Positions 1 to 8,356 of a stretch of 23,956 bases of DNA are shown here, piece after piece. The notes beneath the pieces were generated by a model. It had not been told where the DNA came from. It made no database searches and saw only the letters and a program-made list of their open reading frames with translations. This DNA is from Funneliformis mosseae. Its lineage: Eukaryota > Glomeromycota > Glomeromycetes > Glomerales > Glomeraceae. The number at the start of each line of letters is the position of its first letter. Position 1 is the stretch's first letter. The stretch covers positions 1 through 23,956 of the forward strand of contig CAJVPP010000976.1 in assembly GCA_910592005.1 (NCBI GenBank), given 5' to 3'. The position numbers and the translations under genes are program-made.

Positions 1-75
1 TCGACTCGACTCGAAAAAAATGAGTCGAATAGAGTTGGTCTTTAAACTCGACTCGACTCGACTCATTCGGAACTC
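1..75 (-). mobile_element. Terminus of a TIR element, cut by the window edge (copy A)
   Basis: Read on the minus strand from position 75, this aligns without gaps over 75 bases to the left end of the element at 7268-7342. It differs at 8 sites, all transitions. The outer end reads GAGTTC (minus strand) and is followed by TA at 76-77, the same end structure as the element at 7268-8354. The body is made of GAGTCGAGTCGAGT-type repeats. The rest of the element lies outside the window, so its length and content are unknown. It could be an independent insertion, or the far terminus of one large element enclosing the genes at 120-7099. Confidence 0.75.
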
Positions 76-119
76 TATTCAGACTATTGGTCAAATTGAG
101 TTATAGCTCAATTTAACTA

Positions 120-626
120 TCAGCTGAATTTATTTGGGATCGTATACTTAAGTGTACCTATTGTTAGTGTTGAATTATGCATATTCAAGCTTATACTATT
201 TTCCCGCATCTATGGTGAACCTAAGAGTATTTCAGGAAATTGATCCTGTGACAGCCAATCTGATCCAGTAACTATGAATTCAGTAGGTATGATTTTATGC
301 TTTTCACCATCATTTAAGATAATATGTAGATTAACCTTTCCTAATGTGAAATAAGACTCATCTAGAAACCCGTATACTCTAGGAATACTATTGTCTTTTG
401 CATATACTATTTTCACAATTTTTTCACTAATGAAATTTGCATTAGCGCCTATGTCAATTCTAAATCAAAAATCTGTGAAAACTATTCTGAACCATTCAAG
501 ATTTACCTATCTTTCCCATATATCATTTATACTGCTAGCATGTTTTAGATCCTGGTCTGAAAGATACTTTAGAATAAAAGGTATTAATTCTAGCGTAAGT
601 TGATCAAGTAAATTAGCTATATACAT
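120..626 (-). pseudogene. Retropepsin-like aspartic protease protein, broken
   Basis: One minus-strand frame runs from ATG at 626 to TGA at 122-120 (168 codons) with internal stops. Mid-protein there is a DIGANANFIS motif, which fits the active-site loop of retropepsins (usual D-S/T-G; here D-I-G). It is followed by a beta-rich stretch and then by TEFIVTGSDW and PEILLGSP, which fit the flap-to-C-terminal part of the fold (ILG-type strand). The codon after GSP is TAG where family members usually have Trp. The N-terminal 45 residues (LTLELIPFILKYLSDQDL, then DIWE) weakly resemble an F-box; I would not rely on this. It starts 11 bp after the upstream coiled-coil gene stops, so the two look co-transcribed. 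No reverse transcriptase or integrase frame is nearby, so an LTR retrotransposon pol is not supported. Confidence 0.5.
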
Positions 627-636
627 TTTATATAAT

Positions 637-1231
637 TAAAAGATTTTTTCAATCGAAAAATAGCCATTAAGGCGCTTCGCAAGGTTATTATTGCACAATC
701 TGGCCAAAGGTGCTATGCATAGCTCAGCAAATTCTTCTGAGCTGATGATTACTGTTCTGGACCTTCTTCTCAGCCATGTTCTTCTTTGTTGCTTAGTCAA
801 AGGCGCAAAAGCATGAGGAATAGCTTTTCGCTCTCTTACCGTTTCAACTGAATCAGATTCTTCAGAAGACTCAGATGAAAGGAGAAATCCTTACCTTTTT
901 TACCAATCAGCAAGGGAACTATTTTTTGTATTAAGTTGATTACAGCTTCCCTATCCACACATTCATTTAGATCTTCTAATTCGTCTTTTAAGGATTTTAT
1001 ATCCCTTTCCAATCCTTTTACTCTCCTTTCTAAAGTGTTATATTGAGAATAATAATCTTCCAATTGTTTTTTTAGCGCCCTATTTTCACCAGAAAGTGCA
1101 CTATATACCTCTGCATTTCGCTCGTTTAGTCCAAATGTCTAGGCTAATTTCTTTATATTTTTGATAACTTCCTGCTTACTAGCTATACTATCAGATGAAT
1201 GCTTTTGATTGGTTAATTCCATTCTGGCCAT
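637..1231 (-). pseudogene. Coiled-coil protein of unknown function, broken
   Basis: The frame starts at ATG 1231 (MARMELTNQ). It meets an in-frame TAG near 1141, continues through a strong heptad-rich coiled coil (YNTLERRVKGLERDIKSLKD, then LEDLNECVDREAV), and loses frame by one base near 880. After the shift it continues through an acidic Ser/Glu run (SSESSEESDSVE) and a basic stretch (QQRRTWLRRRSRT), and ends at TAA 639-637. Restoring one base would give about 198 residues. I do not recognise a family. Its place between the recombinase tail and the retropepsin frame, all on one strand with short gaps, suggests it belongs to the same element. A structural, oligomerising or DNA-binding role is possible, but nothing in the sequence proves it. 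Confidence 0.45.
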
Positions 1232-1316
1232 TTTTGTGATATATTCTATATACTAGATCTCAAGTGAACGAAAAAAAAAATAAAATTAATAAATGATGTC
1301 TAACCCATCTATGTGA

Positions 1317-1400
1317 TTAGTTTTTATTGAAGAGCTCAAATGCCGTTGCCTGATCATAAGGTTGTCCTCTTTTTAGATATGGATAACAATCCTATAATTC
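1317..1400 (-). pseudogene. Second copy of the recombinase C-terminal tail (fragment)
   Basis: The minus strand encodes KRGQPYDQATAFELFNKN followed by TAA at 1319-1317. Upstream, in a neighbouring frame, it reads NYRIVIHI. This matches the tail of the recombinase-like gene at 2532-2610, which reads NYTIVNFRLRG, a stop, PYNKTTVFKLFDEN, TAA. Only the last 25-30 codons are present. This copy sits in the expected place directly before the coiled-coil gene, so it may be the original 3' end of the recombinase gene, separated from its body by the HNH insertion. It could also be the remnant of a tandem second recombinase. Confidence 0.55.
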
Positions 1401-1446
1401 TAATTTGATTTTGAAAATATACTAATAATACATAGTAAATATTGAA

Positions 1447-2433
1447 ATGGAGGTTTGGTCATCTATAACGGGTTCAGATTATTATACATCTAATCTTAGA
1501 CATATTAAAAATAAAAAAGGTATAATTTTAAAAGGTCATATTTACAGAGGGGGTTATATATGAATAGATTTTAATATCAATGGGAATCGTACACAATCTT
1601 ATCTTTACAGATTAATCGCAGAAGCATTTATTCCTAATTCAAAAAATAAACCTTTTGTTAACCATATTAATGGCATTAAAATAGACAATCAGGTAAATAA
1701 TCTGGAATGGGTAACTTCTAAAGAAAATGCTAATCGCAAAGTATTTCTAAATCCTGGTCATAGTAGATCTCGAAAAGTTGTACAAATTGGATTAGATAGA
1801 AATATTATTAGGATTTAGGATTCACTTACTCTTGCGCAAGATACACTTAATATTTATAAAAGTACCATTTCATTATGTTGTAGTGGAAAACGAAATTCTG
1901 CTGGAGGATGGTATTAGATGTATTATAAAAATTATATGAAACCCAATCTCAATGAAGAATGAAAAGAATTAGAATTTGATTCAGAAAAATTTAAAGTATC
2001 ATCCTTAGGTAAAGTTCAGCTAGTGAATGATATGATTACACAAGAAAATTTACAGTTAGGATATCTTCGTATTGGTAGAGGAACTAAAAATTATTTTGTT
2101 CATCGCCTAATAGTATTAGCTTTTTGCCCGAAAGAACAAGGTAAAGATTATGTAAACCATATTGATGGGAATCCTGCTAATAATAAAGCTTTGAATCTTG
2201 AATGGGTCATTCCAAAAGAAAATGTCTAACATGCCGTATGTACTGGATTTCAAAAACAATATCCTGTTAAACAGATTTTTAATAATGGATTTTTTTGAAA
2301 ATTCTCATCTATAGCTGAAGCACAGCGTGTAACTAAAACTTATCATATTTCAGATGTATGTTGTAGACTTCAATCATATGCTGAAGGGTATCGCTGGGAA
2401 TATATTGATTCAGCAATACACAATAAGAGTTGA
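1447..2433 (+). pseudogene. HNH endonuclease with two NUMOD4/HNH-like modules, broken by stops
   Basis: A single plus-strand frame of 329 codons runs from ATG 1447 to TGA 2431-2433 without any frameshift. It is interrupted by stops at 1561 (TGA), 1816 (TAG), 1915 (TAG), 1960 (TGA), 2227 (TAA) and 2296 (TGA). Each half has a NUMOD4-like start (EVWSSITGSDYYTSNL; and KELEFDSEKFKVSSLG after a TGA where the family has Trp) and an HNH core. The cores are [12 protein letters not shown] with [10 protein letters not shown], and YVNHIDGNPANN with NLEWVIPKEN. NUMOD1-like segments follow (SLTLAQDTL.. CCSGKRNSAGG; FSSIAEAQ..). Proteins of this class are homing or HNH nucleases of phages, organelles and some fungal genomes. 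It lies against the direction of all its neighbours and between two recombinase tails, as expected of an inserted selfish gene. No intron or intein signature was seen. Confidence 0.75.
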
Positions 2434-2531
2434 GATATTTAGTTACTATGAATATCTATCAATAAACCAGTAAAATTTATACTGTATATAAAAAAATGAA
2501 ATAATATACAGATATCCTTTACTAGTATTTT

Positions 2532-3649
2532 TTAGTTTTCATCAAAGAGCTTGAATACTGTTGTCTTATTATATGGTTATCCCCTCAATCGAAAATTGAC
2601 TATAGTATAGTTTTGCGTTAGAGAAGCATATTATCAGGGTTGTGTTAAAGGGCTTGACTGATAATAGTTATAGCTTCTAATAAATTCTTTGTACCATTTG
2701 ATATGACCACAAATACTACCCCTAATTTACGCAAATAGCTAGGGAGGAGTGGTTTACCAGTTTCAAGAAAAAATTTTTCTTTTTTCAGAAATGTATTAAA
2801 CCATTTAACTCTTAGCACTCCCGGATCCCTCAACTGTCCAGAAGAAATTGCATTTTGAATCCAAGTAAGGAGAAGTTTAGCCCGCTCTTCATTCCTTTCT
2901 AACGATCTAAATACTTGAGGATTATTCTGCTAATTTCAGTTTTTTTGCGTATCCAGTTACATCTCCATTAGATATACACAAGTCTTTAATTTTAGCGGGA
3001 CAGATGCAAAGCATGATCATTACATCGGCTAGGGCTTGCACAGTAGGTGTCTTAGATACGTCATACAAATTGAATCTCTCCTTAATCGATTCTAACGAGA
3101 AGTGATCTGGAAAATCAATCCCTTTATTTTCACGTTGATCCCTATGCTCCTTTTGAATCTTATTAAATGCGCAGGTTATTTCTTCGTCTAATTTAGCAGA
3201 GATTATTTTTCTGGAGCATTGAGTTTTCGCAACTTTCTTCAGAGCCTACTAAGATGGAATATAGTGACGATAGGGTTAGGGAACGTTAAAGCCTTGGCTA
3301 TCGCCTTTACTTCTTTTTCATCAAGATTATCTCGAATAATACACTTGGCTATACTTTCAATAGTTTCTCCATCTGAGATGATATCAGATAATTGACATAT
3401 ATTTACATTCCCTCCTTCTTTGGGGATTACCTGACTTCTACTTCAGTAAATTCTCTGATCAGAGATTAGTACAAATGCCTGCTCTTTGCTAAAATTATAT
3501 CTTTTTTAGAAGCGCTGACGATCCTTGTCTCTTTTCAGTTTATCTGTCAAAAGCTTGAGTAATTCTGAAGTATGCTGACTAAGTTCTTCATCACTTATAT
3601 TTTTACTGAGTTTATGTTCTGCAATGTACTTTGTTACAATCGCGGACAT
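2532..3649 (-). pseudogene. Tyrosine-recombinase-like protein (Crypton/integrase type), broken
   Basis: It starts at ATG 3649 (MSAIVTKYIAEHKLSKN) and ends at TAA 2534-2532. The frame is disrupted by in-frame stops and two one-base shifts: one near 3238, and one in the T7 run at 2940-2946 (A7 on the coding strand). The middle reads TPTVQALADVMIMLCICPAK, fitting the helix and box I of tyrosine recombinases (usually L-R-P-A-E-L). The box I Arg position is Cys (TGT, 3002-3000) and the Glu position is Lys (AAA), both one transition from the expected codons. The C-terminal part has a WFNTFLK.. segment, then QAL, stop, HNPDN, and a final NYTIVNFRLRG. Recombinases of this class cut and join DNA through a tyrosine and would integrate the element. 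The family call rests on box I and remembered fungal relatives; the catalytic His-x-x-Arg/Tyr region is too decayed to assign residues. Confidence 0.5.
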
Positions 3650-4020
3650 GGCTATGTGAATATAGGTTGTGAAGTAACTACTAAATTATGCGTAACTGTT
3701 AAGTTATACTATATCTGATAAAGTTCAATTTGAAAAATTTATTCCGTAATTTTTCTACCCCATGATTGGTAAAAACTATCAGAGGGTTAGAGAAGGGAAA
3801 AAATATATAACTCTCGCTCTAGCCACATCGATTTGAAATTTGCGTGTAGATAGGATATGCAAAAAAATATAATAATAATAATTTGGAATAATAATTTGGA
3901 ATTATATATCGTCTAGTTGTAAAGAATGAAAGTCCCATCTCTACTAATATCAATTAACCCACTCTTATTCGCTCTTTACCAAAGCATACCATTCTCCTGG
4001 AGTATGCTTATTGTTTTTTT
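3650..4020. other. Gap between recombinase and helicase genes, with a hairpin
   Basis: There is no convincing reading frame. It holds AT-rich DNA with TAATAATAAT and TTGGAATAATAATTTGGAAT short repeats near 3865-3905. An 8-bp perfect inverted repeat (AAGCATAC 3982-3989 and GTATGCTT 4002-4009, 12-base loop) is followed on the plus strand by a T7 run (4014-4020). It lies just past the helicase stop, so it could mark an mRNA 3' end or the recombinase promoter region. Chance is also possible in such AT-rich DNA. Confidence 0.4.
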
Positions 4021-6348
4021 CTATTCCTCATCGGTATCGAGCTAGGAGGATGTGATTCCATCTCCCTCAAGAGAGCGACAGATTATTTCTTCTCCTATCA
4101 ATCTTTCCCGTATCGTCATGTCCATATATTTATTAGGATCTTCTTCCACCTCTTTTATATAATCACACATCTGAGAATCAGTTTCCATTCTATCTCGAAA
4201 TGTAATAGAATCGAGTCAGTCTTTTTCAGTGATGATCATGAAGACATCTGGGTTCTCACTGAATTTGACTGCCTTTTTTCTAAGACGCTTTTCTCGCTGT
4301 TGTCTAGCTAGAAGTATAGCAGACGATACTTGATTGATAGGCTTAGAAGAATCGCACTCGTCGCTTATTTCTTTTGGAGGTATATCTACCACTTTACTAA
4401 TAGGCTCGATAGATTCAGGAAGCTTGCTAGTCTCAAGTTCATCTATTACTGGCTCAGGTGTTTTAGAAGTCTCGGATGTGCCAGATGATGAAGTAAATGG
4501 AGCATGTGTATCTTTTATCACATAGTCAGAAAGAGTCTGAGCCAATTCGTCCTGTTTATCTGCCTTTTTATCCCTTGGAGGAAGTTTCTTTTCTGACACA
4601 TTAAATATGGATATGTCTGTAGTCTCATTTTCAGGTAAGTCTGGTTGAGGTATATTAGAAAATTCTTCAATATTGCCTAGGCCAGATTCACAAAGCTTGG
4701 CTACGATCTTGAAGCAGTTAAGAATATAGTGATATTCTCTTTTTCCACCACCTGTTCATGCTTGTTTGCTTTCAATACCAATATCTGAGAATTTCTTTCC
4801 AGTAATGTTATTAGAAAATGGCTTTTCGCCATCCTCTTCACACCATTCAAGATACTTCTGATATAATGCTTTTTTACTTAACTCAACTACACTATCCTCA
4901 GCTCGAGATACAATATAGTCAATTATAAATTAAATGGGATTAGGTAGCTGGTCTCGCATTATATCTGATTTTATTTTAGTTACAGGAATTTCTTGTGGTT
5001 CAAAATCTGAGAGATCAAGACTAAGAAGATATCTCATAACTACTCCTGGCGCATTGGGGTGGTCAAGAACTTTTCCTAATCGCTTAAAATATGCTGTATT
5101 TTCTCTACATTGTGAAGAGACATTAAAACAGACTACACGAGAATCCCCTATATCTATTTTGAGCGGAGTATTCTAGTTGCTTGTAATCATATACCTAGCA
5201 AAATCTTTTAGTCGTTTAGATTCAAGACCTTTGCGCTCTATAGTTACCATTCCTTCTGTTATAAGAGATTTGAGATGTTCATTAAATCTATGCCAATCCC
5301 CGCTAGACATTCCAGTCTCATTCATAACAATAAGCTTTTGAGCTTGGATGGCACTATTAAATCGTTCAAGAATTTTTTCCAAATCTGATGTAGCATAATG
5401 AAGATGTTTCCCTAGAACTTTATCACCAATAAAGTCAGTGATAATATTTTTTTCACACTGCTATAATTTAGACTTTAAGACTAAAATTGACCGAGGCTTT
5501 TTTTCTGACTTCTGCACTAAATACGCCTATCATTTCTAAAGATATTTATGAAGCTTCTCATTTTCATCACTAATAATATTTTTCGTATGCCAAAGAATCA
5601 GATCCATAATTTCTTTATTAATTTCTGATGCTGGCTTAGCCAAAAATCCTAGAAAAAGGTTAAAGAAATCCGTAACTAGTTGGGAGGCATTTAGTAGATA
5701 TGGGAGGAAATTATAATCTTCATAAAGTATTAAACCTTTAGTATCTGCTTGGTCTATCAATGATTTTAACTTTATCGATTTCTCACTATATTCGATTATA
5801 TTAATCTTGTAATCAGTAAGCTTTAGTTTAGATCCTATATTAAAGAAAAGGCCATTTTCTGTATCTTTACGCTTAAGAAACCATAATTTTAAAGTTCCTT
5901 GTATGCAGGCAACTGTTGCTTGGATAGCTTCATAAACTTCAGCACGAGAGAATTTCCTACCTGAAGTACACATGCGTAATAAGTCTCAAAATACAAATTG
6001 ATCTTTTAGATTTGTAATTCTGAGTTGTTCTAATTTTACTGAAGTTGAAAGTTTCCTTTCTCGATCTAAGGCCGTTTCGCTAATAGTAAGTTTTTTTGAA
6101 GGCTTAGATCTGGATTGTCTATCTTGATTTGCTCAGTAGCAGAAAAAGCTATAAGATTTTTTATTTCATATAATATATGCATTTTCACTAGTATGTTTTC
6201 AATCACATATTGGGCAATGCGATGGGAAGACGCGTGATAGTGAAAATTTGTCAGGAAAATTTTCAGATGAATATGAGAGACTATACCCTTTGATACTAGC
6301 CTCTTGAAGTAATGTCTCTACTAGTTCAAGTTCAGCATCAGTGATCAT
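4021..6348 (-). pseudogene. SF3/D5-like primase-helicase with N-terminal zinc motif, broken by stops
   Basis: One minus-strand frame of 776 codons (ATG 6348 to TAG 4023-4021) shows no frameshift but 13 internal stops. Order of parts: a zinc-binding-type motif HCPICD..H...FFCY (about residues 47-75); a helical middle; and an SF3 ATPase core. In the core, VLKSKL, stop, QCEKN (near 5475-5446) occupies the Walker A place but lacks the G-x-G-K pattern. QKLIVMNETG (near 5340-5315) fits Walker B (hydrophobics then N-E), and ARYMITSN ending at 5176 fits motif C. A winged-helix-like C-terminal part follows (PFSNNITGKKFSDIGI), then a Ser/Pro/Glu-rich tail. SF3/D5 helicases open DNA at viral, plasmid and transposon origins. 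The start overlaps the primase stop by 11 bp (ATGATCACTGA), suggesting linked expression. Stops such as those in KYL, stop, K, stop, stop, AYL (TAG AAA TGA TAG) are most simply lost Trp codons. Confidence 0.7.
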
Positions 6349-7099
6349 TATTTATACTAGAACACCTTCCTATTTCTGCCTTCAGAATGGCCAAGAGAGG
6401 ACTGTCAATGACTTCTGACTCATCATTAGGCGGGCAAATCATGAAGTCAAAGACAGATCTATCTTTCAGATGTATGGCTTTTTTTACCTATACATGAGTG
6501 TTAGTCTTTTCATCAAACTTAGGTATTCCAATCATTCGCAAGGAGAATATTTATTTGTTCGCTATGTTATTGATAATACTATTTGCCTGTAGAGTTATCA
6601 GAACTTTTTTACGAATGAGCTCAGTAAACAATGCAACTTGAGTAATATTTGGAAGTCTTATACCAAAAGTCGAGATATGGAGAGACATTTTTTTTGCATC
6701 ACTACTGCTGGCAATGGTTATAGTTTTAGGATCCCACTTCGAGAATATCTTCAAACATGTTTTTCTAAAAGCAAGAATAAGTGAATCTAGTACCTCTTTA
6801 CGTGTTAGCTTAGGCTCAATAGTATCAAGTACTTCTTATAGCAAATCGAAATCTATAATAGGTCAGAGTGGCTCATCCCTATCAATGAATTTGTGTAAGA
6901 AATAGCCTTCACGTTCTGAGAGTATGGCTTCTATTTTATCCTCATTATCTGCACCTAAAAAATGTCTTGGTTTAACACTATCATCACGAATTTTATATTG
7001 GCATTGTCCTATATCAGAGGCTTTAAACTCACAATAATATAGGGTGGGTATGTCGAGAAACTCTGAAAGCTCAGATTGGGTTATAGTATTATATAACAA
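6338..7099 (-). pseudogene. Archaeo-eukaryotic-type primase (PrimPol-like), broken by stops
   Basis: One minus-strand frame with no frameshift runs from about 7099 to TGA 6340-6338 (about 254 codons). It has four internal stops: TGA, TAA, TAA and TAG. No clear ATG is visible; the first codon in this span is TTG and the frame stays open a little upstream, so the start is uncertain. Key signals are GYFLHKFIDRDEPL, stop, PIIDFDLL, where D-F-D fits the metal-binding D-h-D pair of AEP primases; then KKMSLHISTFGIRL, fitting the S-x-H motif; then NIANK, stop, IFSLRMIGIPKF, fitting the R-x-x-x-x-K region of UL52/PrimPol-type enzymes. Such enzymes make primers for DNA replication. It is directly upstream of the SF3 helicase and overlaps its start, the usual primase-helicase pairing of replicons. 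The AEP call is by motif pattern only. Confidence 0.55.
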
Positions 7100-7267
7100 A
7101 TATACAGTTTGAGAGAAGTATATACTCTGAAAGAAAAAAGTTCAAAATGAAAATTAATTCCAAAATATATAAATCGATATATAATCGAACTATTCATAGT
7201 TATCAAAAATGGCATTTTATTGATATTCATATATTCTCAGGACTGGAAAAGTTTGTAATCAGGGGTA

Positions 7268-8354
7268 GAGTTCCAAATGAGTCGAGTTGAGTTGAATTTA
7301 AAGACCAACTCTATTTGACTCATTTTTTTTGAGTTGAGTTGAGTCAAATTTATTTTATAAAATCTTTCAATTTGATTTGATTCAAGTCATATAAATTTTA
7401 AATTCGACTCAATTTGACTCGACTCGATTTTAACTTGATTTGATTTTGAAAAAAAAAATAATAATAAAAAAAATGAAAAGAACGATTCAGGTCATCGTTT
7501 TTCTTGAACGATTTTTTTTATCATTCAAGTCGAACGATTCCTTATCATTCTTCTTGAATGATTTTTTATCGTTCAAGTCGAACGATTTTTTATCGTTTAA
7601 GGCAAACGATCCTTTATTGTTCTTCTTGAATGATTTTTTTATCGTTCAAGGTGAACGATTCCTTATCGTTTTTCTTAAACAATTTTTTTATCGTTCAAGG
7701 CAAACGATTTCTTTATCGTTCAAGTTGAATGATTCTTTATCATTCTTCTTGAACGATTTTTTTATTGTTCAAGTTGAATGATTCCTTATTGTTCTTTTTG
7801 AACGATTTTTTTATCGTTCAAGGTGAACGATTCTTTATCATTCTTTTTGAACAATTTTTTTATCATTCAAGTTGAACGATTCCTTATTGTTCGACTTAAA
7901 TGATTTTTTTATCATTCAAGGTGAATGATTCTTTATCGTTCAAGGTGAACGATTCTTTATCGTTCAAGTTGAACAATTTCTTATCGTTCGACTTGAATGA
8001 TTTTTTTATCGTTCTTCTTGAACGATTCTTTATCGTTTAAGTCGAATGATTCCTTATCATTCTTCTTGAATGATTTTTTTATCGTTCAAGTTGAACGATT
8101 TCTTATTGTTCTTCTTGAACAATTTTTTTATTGTTCAAGGTGAAAGATTCTTTATTGTTTTTCTTGAACAATTTTTTTATTATTCAAGTCAATTCGAGTC
8201 AACTCAAGTTTAAATCAAGTCGAGTTAAATATTTAACTTAACTCAAATTTGGCTTAACTCGCAAATAATTGAGTCAAAAAAACACAAACTCGATTTGATT
8301 TGAACTCGACTCAGCTTATCTGACTCATGAGTTAACTCGACTCGTCCAGAACTC
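7268..8354. mobile_element. 1.1-kb non-coding TIR element with TA flanks (copy B)
   Basis: The ends are inverted: GAGTTC at 7268 and GAACTC ending at 8354, each flanked by TA (7266-7267, 8355-8356), consistent with a TA target duplication. Both subterminal zones (7268-7440 and 8180-8354) consist of degenerate GAGTCGAGTTGAG-type repeats in opposite orientation. The centre is the palindrome array at 7485-8175. No real gene is present. Its left 75 bases match the element end at 75-1 in inverted orientation. It behaves as a non-autonomous, MITE-like element of an unidentified superfamily, or as one terminus of a larger element spanning the window's left part. Confidence 0.65.
7485..8175. repeat. 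Array of AACGAT/ATCGTT palindromes (minisatellite)
   Basis: The array repeats blocks of the type GAACGAT-T(n)-ATCGTTC joined by short spacers (AAG, CTT, AAGTC, AAGGTG). GAACGAT and ATCGTTC are reverse complements, so almost every block can fold on itself and neighbouring blocks can pair. Spacing is about 20-25 bases per half unit. Variants are mostly AATGAT, AACAAT, ATCATT and ATTGTT, which are CpG transitions on either strand. The long plus-strand frame over 7440-7781 (repeated FLNDFLSFK) is only a by-product of this periodicity. Confidence 0.85.
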
Positions 8355-8356
8355 TA

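Noticed and set aside
120..626. LTR retrotransposon pol gene.
   Set aside because: Only the protease-like part is present; there is no reverse transcriptase, RNase H, integrase or LTR pair in the surrounding sequence.
3905..3960. tRNA-like ATATCGTCTAGTTGTAAAG.
   Set aside because: The letters resemble a D-arm, but no matching acceptor, anticodon or T arms can be formed.
4059..4600. Separate Ser/Glu/Pro-rich gene resembling a viral phosphoprotein.
   Set aside because: The stretch is in the same frame as the helicase and directly continues its winged-helix-like end, with no shift between, so it is the helicase tail.
1447..7099. Alternative genetic code with TGA/TAG read as Trp or Gln.
   Set aside because: The same frames also use TGG for Trp (for example in SGDWHRF), stops include TAA at varied positions, catalytic residues are lost as well, and LIG4 next door uses the standard code. 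Transition-type decay explains all of it.
7440..7781. Plus-strand 113-codon frame with FLNDFLSFK repeats.
   Set aside because: It is produced by the palindromic minisatellite; no start context, no domain, and the repeat variation follows base decay rather than codon constraint.
1..8356. Firm claim that the block is one element ending at both TIR copies.
   Set aside because: The left copy is cut by the window edge and the right copy belongs to an element that has its own second end at 8354, so two independent insertions flanking the gene block remain possible.
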